A stretch of DNA of 64,000 nucleotides, taken from NCBI GenBank assembly GCA_034678545.1, contig JAXDBS010000032.1:83973-147972 (forward strand). The letters are read 5' to 3'. The stretch is from UBA5614 sp034678545 (GTDB lineage Bacteria; Cloacimonadota; Cloacimonadia; Cloacimonadales; Cloacimonadaceae). How positions within the stretch are numbered: the stretch's first letter is position 1; every line of letters starts with the position of its first letter. Of the stretch, positions 1 to 8,354 are shown in pieces. The position numbers were made by a program, and so were the translations under genes. The notes under the pieces are model-generated. The model saw nothing but the letters and a program-made list of their open reading frames with translations. It was not told the origin of the DNA and did not search any database.

Positions 1-627
1 GAAAATGATGGCCCAGACGATGGCTTCGATGGAGCGCACGATCGTCGCCAGGGTGCGGATGATAATGTAAACGGCGTTGCCGAGCCAGGTCCTGGGCATG
101 AGGTTGCGGGCGGCGAAAAAGCTGATCAGAAAAGCGAAGGGGATGGCGAAGACGGTGCTCATCAGGGCCAGGAAGATCGTTTCGATCAGAGCTTCCAGCA
201 TGGGCAGCAGAGCCCGGGTGTCCGGATTGAAGATGCCGGAAACGATGCCGGAGGCGTTATTGAACTGCAGCAAAAACTTGCCGGGATTGATCTCCACCAC
301 CAGCCAGCCTGTGACGAAGGTGAGCAGCAAGGCCAGGATAACCTGCCAACCCCAGAGAAATACATACCAACGGGACTGCTTTTCCGGCAGGGGGCGGTCG
401 GCTTCAGGCTGGGCGGAAGGGAGTTTTTCCCGTTTGCCGAGATACGAACCCAGGTCAGTGCCATCCATGTAACTGATAAACGCAAGCAGCGCGCCGGGGG
501 GTAAAACAAGCCACCAGGGCAGGGCTTTTTCAGTCAGGTTTATCAAGATGTAAAGGACGCAGGCGCTGATGTAGAGCCAGATCCCAAGGTTGATTCCGTA
601 CTTTCTGATCACTGGGAGAGCTTTCAA
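1..627 (-). CDS. phnE: PhnE-like ABC transporter permease, 5' part only
   Basis: This is the N-terminal part of an inner-membrane permease cut off by the window edge. The translation has an early hydrophobic segment, a loop with a charged stretch, a second membrane segment and then the motif MLEALIETIFLALMSTVFAI followed by FLISFFAARNLMPRTW. That pattern is typical of the phosphonate/phosphate-ester permease PhnE, which pairs with PhnC and PhnD to import organophosphonates. The most likely start is a TTG at 625-627 that overlaps the TGA stop of the malic enzyme gene (TTGA arrangement), so translation is probably coupled; a GTG five codons later is an alternative. PhnC and PhnD would have to lie outside the window or elsewhere. 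Family is fairly secure, substrate is not. Confidence 0.7.
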   Translation of the reverse strand, partial: MKALPVIRKYGINLGIWLYISACVLYILINLTEKALPWWLVLPPGALLAFISYMDGTDLGSYLGKREKLPSAQPEADRPLPEKQSRWYVFLWGWQVILALLLTFVTGWLVVEINPGKFLLQFNNASGIVSGIFNPDTRALLPMLEALIETIFLALMSTVFAIPFAFLISFFAARNLMPRTWLGNAVYIIIRTLATIVRSIEAIVWAIIF

Positions 628-2075
628 GTGAATGCCCTGACCGTTTCCATAAAAATGGTGCTGACCATTTCAGGCGGAGGCTCGCTGATCAGGCCTTTGC
701 GCATCAGCAGATCCGTGATCCTGCGCGCGTTGTCGATATCGGCCTTGGCCTGGGCATAAGCTTCCTGCCAGCTCAGCCGCACCCGCGCCACGCCGTCGGC
801 GGCAGCCTGCACGGCCACATCAGCCGCCTCTTTGGAAAACACGTCGGCCTCGTCCATGGTGGGCAGAATGTTATTTTCGTCAATGCCCCTTTGCTCCGCG
901 TAGTCTGCCAGGGAATGCGCCGCCCGGATCGCCATGGAGTCCGTGATCTTGCGGGCCCGCGCCAGCAAAGCGCCTTTCAGGATGCCGGGGAAGCCAAGCG
1001 AGTTATTCACCTGGTTTGGGAAGTCTCCGCGCCCGGTGGCAACGATATAAGCTCCTGCCTGCTTTGCGGCATAGGGATAGATCTCAGGGACGGGATTGGC
1101 GCAGGCGAACACGATCCCGCCCCCGCCCATCAGGGTGACCCAATCCGGTTTGATTGTATCAGGTCCGGGGGCCGAAAGCGCGATCAGGACATCAGCGCCG
1201 GGCATGGCATCTTCCATGCGCTCGATCTCGAGGGGATTGGTTTTTTGGGCCAGTTCCCACTGCCTGAACTTGGCGGGATTGATCATCAGGTCATTTCTGT
1301 GCTTGTGCAGTCCGCCGCGGCTGTCAAAGATGATCAGGTTCTCCGGCTGGGCGCCGCTCTGGAGCAGGAAGCTGGCGATGGTGGTGTTGGACGCGCCGGC
1401 TCCATAGAGCACAATACTCACGTCCTGGATTTGCTTGCCTGCCAGCTTAAGGGAGTTGATCAGGCCGGCCAAAGTGACGCAGGCTGTGCCCTGAGCATCG
1501 TCATGCCAGACCGGAATGTCGCATTCATTTCTCAGCGTATCCAGGACCTTATAGCAATTCGGTTGTGAGATATCTTCCAGATTGACGGCGCCTACGCTGG
1601 GCTGAAGCATCTTCACAAACTCGATCAGCCTGTCCGGATCTGGCTTGCCGTTCACCCTGTTATTGACACAGAGCGCGATGGCGTCCACGCCGCCCAGGTG
1701 TTTCATCAGCATCGCCTTGCCTTCCATCACGCCCAAGCCGCCGGCGGGAGTGCAGTCCCCATCGCCCAGAACGCGCGTGGAATCACTAACCACTGCCACC
1801 AGATTGGTGCGGTTGGAAAGGGCTAAGGACTGCTCATTATCATCCCGGATCGCAGTAGAAACAGCAGATACACCCGGTGTGTACCAGACGTTGAACCAGT
1901 TGAAGCCCCAGATGCCTGCCTTGGGTAGGGTCTGCATCTTGCCCCGGTAAAACTCATGCATGGCAAGGGCCAGCTTCTTAAGGAACAGCGTCTGTGCTTT
2001 GGCTTTCTGCTCCTCCGTGAAGGAGGCGGGCCAGCAGTCCTTCAGATTTTCCAGTGTCAGTTTAATGCTATTCAT
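624..2075 (-). CDS. Malic enzyme (NAD(P)-dependent, decarboxylating)
   Basis: This 483-residue cytoplasmic enzyme should convert malate to pyruvate and CO2 with reduction of NAD(P). It shows the two malic-enzyme domains: the N-terminal catalytic half with NLVAVVSDSTRVLGDGD and GGLGVMEGKAMLMK, then NLEDISQPNCYKVLD and IPVWHDDAQGTA (metal and substrate ligands), and a C-terminal Rossmann domain starting at VVLYGAGASN. Length is usual for the bacterial non-fused form. It lies downstream of the fumarase genes on the same strand, so fumarate to malate to pyruvate could run as one short pathway; its stop overlaps the permease start. The cofactor (NAD or NADP) cannot be decided by eye. Confidence 0.9.
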   Translation of the reverse strand: MNSIKLTLENLKDCWPASFTEEQKAKAQTLFLKKLALAMHEFYRGKMQTLPKAGIWGFNWFNVWYTPGVSAVSTAIRDDNEQSLALSNRTNLVAVVSDSTRVLGDGDCTPAGGLGVMEGKAMLMKHLGGVDAIALCVNNRVNGKPDPDRLIEFVKMLQPSVGAVNLEDISQPNCYKVLDTLRNECDIPVWHDDAQGTACVTLAGLINSLKLAGKQIQDVSIVLYGAGASNTTIASFLLQSGAQPENLIIFDSRGGLHKHRNDLMINPAKFRQWELAQKTNPLEIERMEDAMPGADVLIALSAPGPDTIKPDWVTLMGGGGIVFACANPVPEIYPYAAKQAGAYIVATGRGDFPNQVNNSLGFPGILKGALLARARKITDSMAIRAAHSLADYAEQRGIDENNILPTMDEADVFSKEAADVAVQAAADGVARVRLSWQEAYAQAKADIDNARRITDLLMRKGLISEPPPEMVSTIFMETVRAFT

Positions 2076-2165
2076 AATACCAATTTATTTTTTTCCTTCG
2101 CAGTCAGGTATTGTAAACTACTGCGGGTGCGCAATCAATTTTTTTCATTATCTATTCCCACCCAC

Positions 2166-2200
2166 CACCCTGATTGTATAGGGCTGCGCCCTATGACCCA
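2166..2200. repeat. Dispersed intergenic repeat, family A, copy 1
   Basis: The stretch CACCCT..ATTGTAT, then a hairpin GGGCTGCGCCC flanked by TA and ATG, recurs nearly unchanged at 38521-38555. The core RGGGCTGCGCCCY is a short perfect palindrome. It sits in the space between the malic enzyme and fumarase beta genes. Confidence 0.6.
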
Positions 2201-2222
2201 GGGTTTCAGCGGTCTTTCTAAA

Positions 2223-2726
2223 TCACACAATCGCCGCGTAGCAGGGAAAGTCCCTGACTTCCAGCCTGCAGATAGCCTCGGGACCCAGGTCTTCGAAGGC
2301 GACAAGTTTGCATGAGACCACGGTTTTGGACAACAATGCCGCAGCGCCGCCCACCGCCACAAAGTAAGCCGCTTTATGCTCACGGACGGCCTGCTCCACT
2401 TCCCGGCTGCGTTCGCCCTTGCCGATCAGGACCTTTACTCCGGCATCCAAAAGACGCGGAGTGTATTTATCCATCCGGGCCGAGGTCGTGGGTCCGATGA
2501 CTCCGCAGATTTGACCAGGTTTAGTTGGAGCCGGCCCCGCATAGAAGATGACGGCGCCCTTTAGGTCAAACGGCAGTTCCTTACCGCTGTGCAGATACTC
2601 CACTATTCTTTTATGCGCTGCATCCCGGGCAGTATAGACAACTCCGCTCAACAGGAACTTATCCCCTGTTTTCAGGGAATCAAGATCCTTATCTTGCAGC
2701 GGGAGTGTCAGCTTTATCACTGTCAT
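2223..2726 (-). CDS. Class I fumarase, beta subunit
   Basis: This 167-residue protein matches the C-terminal (swivelling) domain of Fe-S fumarase/L-tartrate dehydratase. It begins with the usual short strand, has GDKFLLSGVVYTARDAAHKR near residue 20, the conserved GPTTSARMDKYTPRLLD around residue 80, KG as the oxyanion-binding region, and VAVGGAAALLSK. It works with the alpha subunit encoded just upstream to hydrate fumarate to malate. The end, at ...DFPCYAAIV, is about ten residues shorter than many relatives; the fold core looks complete. Tartrate dehydratase is the main alternative identity. Confidence 0.88.
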   Translation of the reverse strand: MTVIKLTLPLQDKDLDSLKTGDKFLLSGVVYTARDAAHKRIVEYLHSGKELPFDLKGAVIFYAGPAPTKPGQICGVIGPTTSARMDKYTPRLLDAGVKVLIGKGERSREVEQAVREHKAAYFVAVGGAAALLSKTVVSCKLVAFEDLGPEAICRLEVRDFPCYAAIV

Positions 2727-2769
2727 AAGTAAAACGGCATGGATTCTGCATACGCAGAGGTCTTCGGCA

Positions 2770-2855
2770 CCTGCCTGCGCAGGAATGACGGGAATTTTTT
2801 TTACTTGTTAACAAATATCTTCTCATCTTCGTGCTTCTTCGTGTCCTTCGTGGTT
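2770..2855. repeat. Intergenic repeat remnants between the fumarase genes
   Basis: Two repeat types are recognisable. Positions 2770-2795 (CCTGCCTGCGCAGGAATGAC plus GGGAAT) resemble family B at 38471 and 38561. Positions 2827-2855 are built from repeated TTCGTG/CTTCGTG words and resemble the GTGTCTTCACG..TTTGTGGTT text at 38920-38945. They occupy most of the 127-base gap between the two fumarase subunits. Confidence 0.45.
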
Positions 2856-3699
2856 AGAACTCCAGCGTAATGTGCCGGTGCGCGTGACAGTTGAGATTCA
2901 CTGCCACCGGCAAGGATGCCAGATGACAGGAGGCAGTTTCGATCTGCACTGCCAGAGCGGTGGTTTTGCCGCCCAGACCCTGCGGACCGATCCCGGTCGC
3001 ATTGATGTCAGTGAGTAACTCCGCTTCCAGTTCCGCCCATTCCGATACCGGATGCGGAGTTCCCAAATCCCGGAACAGCGCCCGTTTTGCCAGGTAGGGG
3101 CATAGCTCGAAGTTACCGCCGATTCCCACTCCGACTATGACAGGCGGACAGGGATTACCGCCGGCTTTGATCACAGTATCCAGCACAAAGGCTTTGATGC
3201 CTTCCACCCCATCGGCCGGCTGCAGCATTTTTAGGGCGGACATGTTTTCCGCCCCGCCGCCTTTGAGTGCCAGAATGATTCTGAGACCGTCTCCGGACAT
3301 GATCTCGGAGTGAATGACGGCGGGCGTATTATCACCTGTATTGACTCTTTCAAATACGGGATCTTTGAGTATGGAAGGACGGAAACACTCTTCCTGCCAG
3401 ACTTCGCGCACCGCTTCATTGATGGCTGTTGTGATCTCCTGGCCTTGCCAGCAACGCTCGATTCCAATCTCCAGATAGATCACCACAGAGCCGGTGTCCT
3501 GACAGACAGGCAGGCTTTCCTGCCGCGCCAATTGATAGTTTTGCAAGAGTGTATGCAGGACATCCTTCGCCAGTTCGAAGGTTTCATTATCTGCAGCTTG
3601 ACGGATGGCCTGCTCGACCTTGGGGTCAATCTGAGTGCCGAGCTTTACCAGAGCAGATTTAACCTGAGCCTTGATAACCGGGACTTCCAGATTTCTCAT
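2854..3699 (-). CDS. Class I fumarase, alpha (Fe-S) subunit
   Basis: This 281-residue subunit carries the oxygen-sensitive [4Fe-4S] cluster of class I fumarase. The three expected cysteine ligands are visible: Cys66 in SLPVCQDTG, Cys184 in GGNPCPPVIVGVG and Cys271 in NLNCHAHRH. GGGAENMSALKMLQP is also diagnostic. With the beta subunit it hydrates fumarate to malate reversibly. The two genes lie in the usual alpha-then-beta order on the minus strand, separated by a gap rich in repeats. The split two-subunit form is common in anaerobes. Tartrate dehydratase cannot be excluded from sequence alone. Confidence 0.9.
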   Translation of the reverse strand: MRNLEVPVIKAQVKSALVKLGTQIDPKVEQAIRQAADNETFELAKDVLHTLLQNYQLARQESLPVCQDTGSVVIYLEIGIERCWQGQEITTAINEAVREVWQEECFRPSILKDPVFERVNTGDNTPAVIHSEIMSGDGLRIILALKGGGAENMSALKMLQPADGVEGIKAFVLDTVIKAGGNPCPPVIVGVGIGGNFELCPYLAKRALFRDLGTPHPVSEWAELEAELLTDINATGIGPQGLGGKTTALAVQIETASCHLASLPVAVNLNCHAHRHITLEF

Positions 3700-3708
3700 G
3701 CCGGATGC

Positions 3709-3906
3709 CTAGCTTCTGCCTTTCATTTTCAGATAGTTCTCCACTGAGCGGTCATAGGTTTTTTCGTATTCTGCATTGAAATAGCAGGCCGGCAATTCTC
3801 CCGCAGAGCGGTGATACCTGAGGCATTCGCAGCAGTTACCCTTGCGGGAACAGGGATAGGTGCAGTTGCAGTTTTTGGCGTTGGCGGCCTGGTTTTGACA
3901 AGGCAT
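3709..3906 (-). CDS. Small cysteine-rich protein, DUF6485-like
   Basis: This 65-residue protein has a dense cysteine pattern: NCNCTYPC, KGNCCECLRYHR and LPACYF, which I recognise as a small family of unknown function usually seen in anaerobes. The spacing of the cysteines suggests a metal or Fe-S site. It is only nine bases upstream of fumarase alpha on the same strand and three bases downstream of the DUF58 gene, so it is probably cotranscribed with both. No function can be assigned. Confidence 0.75.
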   Translation of the reverse strand: MPCQNQAANAKNCNCTYPCSRKGNCCECLRYHRSAGELPACYFNAEYEKTYDRSVENYLKMKGRS

Positions 3907-3909
3907 GGT

Positions 3910-4791
3910 TCATCCTTTCCTGCGTTTGATCAGGTACTTGACCAGCAGGTCGTTGAAGGGGGTGGCGGTGGTGACGGGATTGTATTCGATCTGCGCCTGG
4001 TGGCAGCCTTCCTTGAGAGTTTGGATGTAGGAGCTGTAGGCATCCAGATAGGAACCGCGGATCTGCCAGGGCGTGACCTTGATCTTTTCACCTGTTTCGG
4101 AATCGACGAATTCGGTTTCACGGCGGAACTTGAAATGCTCTTCCTGCGGGTCCTGGATATGGAAGACGATCACTTCGTGATGCCGGTTGCGGAAGTGCTT
4201 CAGGCCGGACAGGATCTTGTCCGGCTCGTCCAGCAGGTCGCTGATCAGGATGATCAGACTGCGCTTTTTGATCGCCTCCGCCATCTGGTGTAGCACGGGC
4301 TGCACGTCAGTTACATCCTGCGCCTGGGTGGTTAGCAGGGCCTCAAAGATAGTTGCCAGATAGCTGCGGAAGGCCTTGGGGTAGAGCGCCTGCGTGACCG
4401 TGTTGGTAAAGGTGAAGAGCCCCACGGCGTCCTTCTGGCTCATCATCAGCCAGGCCAGGGCGCCGGCCAGCTGCCTTGCATACTCGATTTTCTCGACCTC
4501 GCCGGATTTGTAGAACATGGATTTGCTGTGGTCAAACAGGATGTAGCAGCGCAGGTTGGTTTCCTCTTCGTAGCGTTTCACATAGTACCGCTCGGTGCGC
4601 GCCACCACCTTCCAGTCGATGTTTTTCAGGGCGTCGCCGGGATTGTATTGCCGGTGGTCGGAAAACTCCACGCTGAAGCCGTGATAGGGCGACTTGTGCA
4701 ACCCGATCAGGAAGCCTTCCACGATCTGCTGCGCAGTCAGCTGAAAGCGGCGCAGCTTGGCGAGGGTTTCATCGGTAAGCAGGTTTGGCAT
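3910..4791 (-). CDS. DUF58 domain protein (MoxR-associated, vWA-like)
   Basis: This 293-residue protein has the DUF58 signature HGFSVEFSDHRQYNPGDALK followed by NIDWKVVARTERYYVKRYEEE (about residues 38-78), and an ILFDHSKSM motif that resembles a metal-ion-dependent adhesion site of a von Willebrand A fold. ISDLLDEPDKIL later fits the same fold. DUF58 proteins usually work with a MoxR AAA+ ATPase in envelope or complex maturation; no MoxR gene is in the window. It forms a tight leftward cluster with the small membrane protein upstream and the cysteine-rich protein downstream. Confidence 0.85.
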   Translation of the reverse strand: MPNLLTDETLAKLRRFQLTAQQIVEGFLIGLHKSPYHGFSVEFSDHRQYNPGDALKNIDWKVVARTERYYVKRYEEETNLRCYILFDHSKSMFYKSGEVEKIEYARQLAGALAWLMMSQKDAVGLFTFTNTVTQALYPKAFRSYLATIFEALLTTQAQDVTDVQPVLHQMAEAIKKRSLIILISDLLDEPDKILSGLKHFRNRHHEVIVFHIQDPQEEHFKFRRETEFVDSETGEKIKVTPWQIRGSYLDAYSSYIQTLKEGCHQAQIEYNPVTTATPFNDLLVKYLIKRRKG

Positions 4792-4801
4792 CGGGCGATA
4801 T

Positions 4802-4999
4802 TCAGTCTTTCTTTTTGAACCTGATCAGCAGCGAGGCCGGGATAATTATGACATAAGCCAGAACCAGCAGGATCACTGACAGGGAGATCTCCGGTTTGGC
4901 CATGATGATGTAGCCGAGGGTAATGATGACCAGGGCGGCGATCATTATCACAAAGTTCCAGACACTCAGTCCCAGGCGGTCTTTTTGGGGTTCGTTCAT
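4802..4999 (-). CDS. Small two-helix membrane protein
   Basis: This 65-residue protein has a polar start, two hydrophobic helices (about residues 12-34 and 40-58) and a lysine-rich end (RFKKKD). The pattern resembles short DUF3098-type membrane proteins, but I am not sure of the family. It lies ten bases upstream of the DUF58 gene on the same strand and is likely its operon partner. Confidence 0.65.
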   Translation of the reverse strand: MNEPQKDRLGLSVWNFVIMIAALVIITLGYIIMAKPEISLSVILLVLAYVIIIPASLLIRFKKKD

Positions 5000-5356
5000 A
5001 CTGCGTTGCTCCTCAATATTGCAATTTATCCATATTTAACAGATGATTCAAAATGTCAAAGAAATTCCGACTTTTCCCATTCTGCATTTCTCTTTTGCGA
5101 TTTTATATTGTGACGTTCTTTGTCCTTTCTACCGGATAAAACCAGATTGTATCAGTTTTTTGGGAACCGATAGATCACATGCTGTCCTCAGCCAAAGCCT
5201 TCTTCCAATTCATTTTCCTTCCACTTTTTCTTCTTGCCTGCAAAACTGTGAGATCGCACTATCATAGTCTGGCAAGCAGGGAAAAAGAAGGATTTGGCCT
5301 GGAGATTTCAGGGTGAGGAAAACCGGCAGAAGCTGATGAAATGGACGCTTAGCCTG
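5000..5356. other. Intergenic region without a supported gene
   Basis: This 357-base stretch separates the start of the DUF58 cluster from the end of the 2Fe-2S subunit gene. It is less GC-rich than its surroundings. The open frames in it are short, have no Shine-Dalgarno sequence and no recognisable product. It probably holds the promoter of the leftward DUF58 cluster, but I see no clear -35/-10 pair. Confidence 0.5.
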
Positions 5357-5818
5357 TTATCGGTAATGTTCGGAGGCGACGATGATGGCGTCTATGATCT
5401 GCTGGTAACCGGTGCAGCGGCAGAGATTGCCTTTGATGGCTCGGCGCGCCTGCTGGCGGGTGGGATTGGGATTTGTTAATAAAAAAGAGTGCGCGGCCAG
5501 AACCATACCTGGCGTGCAGAAGCCGCACTGAATGGCGCCGCAGTCCACAAACGCCTGCTGCAGGGGGTGCAGGGTGCCGTCCGGACCGGCCAGGCCTTCG
5601 ATGGTCAAAACATTTTTATCGACAATATCCCTGACCTTAAGGATGCAACTATGCTTGGGTTCATTGTCGATGAGGACAGTGCAAGCGCCGCAGACGCCGA
5701 TCCCGCAGCCGTTCTTGGCTCCCGTCAGGTCCAGGTCCTCACGCAGGTAGTCCAGCAGGCTGCGCTCGGGATCAACGCCAGCTAAATCCAGGTATTGGCC
5801 ATTTATCACTGTTATCAT
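5357..5818 (-). CDS. Mo-hydroxylase small subunit, two [2Fe-2S] clusters
   Basis: This 153-residue protein is the electron-transfer subunit of a xanthine-dehydrogenase-family enzyme. The N-terminal plant-ferredoxin-like cluster uses Cys38, Cys43, Cys46 and Cys58 (GCGIGVCGACTVLID...SC). The second cluster uses QCGFCTPG and NLCRCTGY in the C-terminal helical domain. Length is normal. It is the last gene of the leftward ssnA wing and follows the Mo subunit after a 277-base gap containing inverted repeats. No separate FAD subunit lies beside it. Confidence 0.92.
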   Translation of the reverse strand: MITVINGQYLDLAGVDPERSLLDYLREDLDLTGAKNGCGIGVCGACTVLIDNEPKHSCILKVRDIVDKNVLTIEGLAGPDGTLHPLQQAFVDCGAIQCGFCTPGMVLAAHSFLLTNPNPTRQQARRAIKGNLCRCTGYQQIIDAIIVASEHYR

Positions 5819-5850
5819 GTTTTCCTCTATGCTGTTAATGCAATGTTATA

Positions 5851-6087
5851 GACGCAAGGGGATCTTCCTTTGTCAACGCAAGAGACGCAACAGCCGCAAA
5901 GGGTAAGGACGCAAGGGATGGATTGGAGGAAAGGCAATGATTATTATTAGGTTTCTGAAGATGTGCATTGGTGTATTTAATTCGCAAGTTCATAATTCAA
6001 ACCAGAAAAATATTCCAAGATATGTTTGCGTCTTTATCTCTTGCGTCTGTTACGCCTTTTGCGTTAAGAATATCAAATCCCTTGCGC
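5851..6087. repeat. Imperfect inverted repeat made of ACGCAA words
   Basis: The arm at 5851-5922 is built from repeated GACGCAAG, AACGCAAGAG and GCCGCAAAG words. The arm at 6024-6087 is its inverted counterpart (TTTGCGTC, CTTGCGTC, TTTTGCGTT, CCTTGCGCC). The arms are about 60-70 bases each with about 100 bases between them, filling most of the gap between the Mo subunit and its 2Fe-2S subunit. A long imperfect hairpin in the mRNA is possible. Confidence 0.55.
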
Positions 6088-6095
6088 CCATCGCG

Positions 6096-8354
6096 TTAGA
6101 CAGTCACTTTCACAGGCTGATGGGGACAGCGTTTGCCGGTGGCGTGGTAAACGGCGTTGGCGATGGCGGGGGCCATGATCTCGTTGGTGGGTTCACCGAT
6201 GCCCTTAGCGCCGGAGGGTGAGATGGGATCGTAGTTTTCCACGACGACAGCAGTCATTTCGGGCAGGTCAGTGCTGCGCAGGAGCCTGTACTGATGCAGG
6301 TTGGTTGGCACCACCCGCCCGTCCCTGACTTCGCAGTTCTCCTGCAGGCCGTAGCCGGCGCCCATGACCATGCCGCCGTAGAACTGGCCTTTGAGCAATT
6401 CGGGATTGACCGCCTTGCCCACATCGTGGGCGGCGATCATGTTCAGCAGGGTGATTTTTCCGGACTTGGGATTGACCTTGAGTTCCACTGCCTGGCAGCC
6501 GTAGACCCAGGTGAAATAGGCCTTGCCCTGGCCCGTACGCTCGTCCCAGGTGACCTGCGGGGCCTGGAAAACGCCGAAGCTGAAGGGGTATTCCTGCCTG
6601 CTGTACATGAGGCGGATGGCTTCCTCAAAGCTGAGCCGGCGCGTTTTATCGCCGCTGAAGAGGACTTCGTTTTCAAAAAAGACTTCCTCCGGTTTGCAGT
6701 TCAGATCCGGAGCCAAAACGCGCGCCATGCGCTCTTTAAGTTGTCTGGCGGCGTTGACCACTGCCCCTCCGCCCATGATGGTGCCGCGGGAGGCGACAGT
6801 GGTTCCGCCGTCCGGAATGTTGGAAGTGGAGGGCTGGCGGTAGCGGATGCGGTCTTTGCTGACAGATAAATGTTCCGCGCAGAGCAGGATCATGGCGCTT
6901 TCGCTGCCCTGCCCGTTTTCGTGCACGCCGGTTTCCAGCAGGATGCTGCCATCCGGCTGCACGCTGATGATGGCGCTGTTGAAGTCCGTCCCTTCCGCGC
7001 CCAGGCTCATGCCGCGGTAGCTGATGGCCAGGCCGATGCCGTACCACTCCTCCTGGTTGGGATTGCCGAAAGAGCAGAGCTTTCGCTTATGGTTATAATC
7101 GCTTTCCTTCAGAACGATGTCCAGCACCTGCTTCAGGCTGACCACGTGACCTTCCAGCTTCTGGCCGGTGATTGTGACAGAGTCCTGGTGCACCATGTTG
7201 CGGCGGCGCATCTCGATCTCGTCCAGGCCGACTTTTTCCGCTGCTATCTCGATCAGCTGCTCGATGGCGAAATTGACCTGGGGAGAGCCGAAGCCGCGCA
7301 TGGCGCCGGTGAAGATGTTATTGGTGTATACGCCATAAACGTCGCAATGGACATTGGGCACTTCATAGGGGCCACAGCACTGGACCGTCGAGCGCCAGGT
7401 CACCCAGGGCGTGACAGAGCAGTAGGCCCCGCCGTCCGCCACAATGCGGACCCTGACGAAAGTGATCCTGCCGTCATGCTTAAGCCCCATCCTGTAGCTG
7501 AGCTTGTAGGGATGGCGCTTGTAGCTTTCCCGCATGGACCATTCGCGGCTGTAGGTCATCTTGACCGGATGGCCGGTCAGGCAGGAGGCCAGAGCAGCGC
7601 GGGCGCAAATGATGGCGGCGGTATCATCCTTGCCGCCAAAGCCGCCGCCCATGGGAACAGTTTTCACTTCAACATCAGCCAGAGGCTTTCCCAAGATGCC
7701 GGCGACAAAGCGGCGCGTGCTGAAGGGATGCTGCATGCTGCCATACACTTCCATGACGCCGTCCGGCCGCTGCCAGCAAAGGGCGGATTCAGGTTCCAGG
7801 TAGGCATGCTCGATGCGGGAGGTGGCGAACTCCTGCTCCAGAATGACTTCGGCTTCCCTTTCCCCCGCGTCCGGATCTCCGGTGCGCACGCAATGGTAGT
7901 TGGCGATGTTGCTGCCATGCCACTCATGCACAAGCGGCGCGCCTTCTTTGAGGGCTTCCTCGGGATCCAGAACGGCGGACAGCTCCTCCGCTTCCAGTTT
8001 GACATAAGGGACTGCGTCCAGAGCCTGCTGCCGGGTCTTAGCAACTATGACGGCAATAACGTCGGCGCTGGTGCGGATGCGGTCATGAGCTAAAATGGAG
8101 TAGTCGCGGATGATCTGACCGTACTGCAGGTTGCCGGGGACGTCCTTGTGGGTAATGACTTTCACCACTCCGGGCCGCTTTTCCGCTGCTTCTGCAGCAA
8201 TGGAGACGATACGCGCCGAGACGTATTCCGAATAGACCGGCACGGCGTGCAGGCAGTTCATGACCTTGATGTCATCCGTGTATTTGGCCCGGCCGGTCAC
8301 CTTGGCACAGGCGTCGTTGCGCCAGGCGGGGGCTGTTTTTTCAGGCTTTGCCAT
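6096..8354 (-). CDS. Mo-hydroxylase large subunit (xanthine dehydrogenase family), first copy
   Basis: This 752-residue protein binds the molybdopterin cofactor and hydroxylates a heterocyclic substrate. Family motifs are in order: the N-terminal aldehyde-oxidase a/b hammerhead (VTGRAKYTDDI), GGGFGGKDD, the substrate-pocket GAMRGFGSPQ, GQGSESAM, and near the end KGIGEPT with the catalytic glutamate. Substrate could be xanthine, hypoxanthine or another N-heterocycle; the neighbours favour purines. It starts 14 bases inside the hydantoinase gene, so the two are translationally linked. It is distinct from the second Mo subunit at 15309. Confidence 0.9.
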   Translation of the reverse strand: MAKPEKTAPAWRNDACAKVTGRAKYTDDIKVMNCLHAVPVYSEYVSARIVSIAAEAAEKRPGVVKVITHKDVPGNLQYGQIIRDYSILAHDRIRTSADVIAVIVAKTRQQALDAVPYVKLEAEELSAVLDPEEALKEGAPLVHEWHGSNIANYHCVRTGDPDAGEREAEVILEQEFATSRIEHAYLEPESALCWQRPDGVMEVYGSMQHPFSTRRFVAGILGKPLADVEVKTVPMGGGFGGKDDTAAIICARAALASCLTGHPVKMTYSREWSMRESYKRHPYKLSYRMGLKHDGRITFVRVRIVADGGAYCSVTPWVTWRSTVQCCGPYEVPNVHCDVYGVYTNNIFTGAMRGFGSPQVNFAIEQLIEIAAEKVGLDEIEMRRRNMVHQDSVTITGQKLEGHVVSLKQVLDIVLKESDYNHKRKLCSFGNPNQEEWYGIGLAISYRGMSLGAEGTDFNSAIISVQPDGSILLETGVHENGQGSESAMILLCAEHLSVSKDRIRYRQPSTSNIPDGGTTVASRGTIMGGGAVVNAARQLKERMARVLAPDLNCKPEEVFFENEVLFSGDKTRRLSFEEAIRLMYSRQEYPFSFGVFQAPQVTWDERTGQGKAYFTWVYGCQAVELKVNPKSGKITLLNMIAAHDVGKAVNPELLKGQFYGGMVMGAGYGLQENCEVRDGRVVPTNLHQYRLLRSTDLPEMTAVVVENYDPISPSGAKGIGEPTNEIMAPAIANAVYHATGKRCPHQPVKVTV

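Noticed and set aside
2135..2383. Frameshifted extension of fumarase beta
   Set aside because: The frame after the stop shows no fumarase-like sequence; the protein is simply slightly short at its end.
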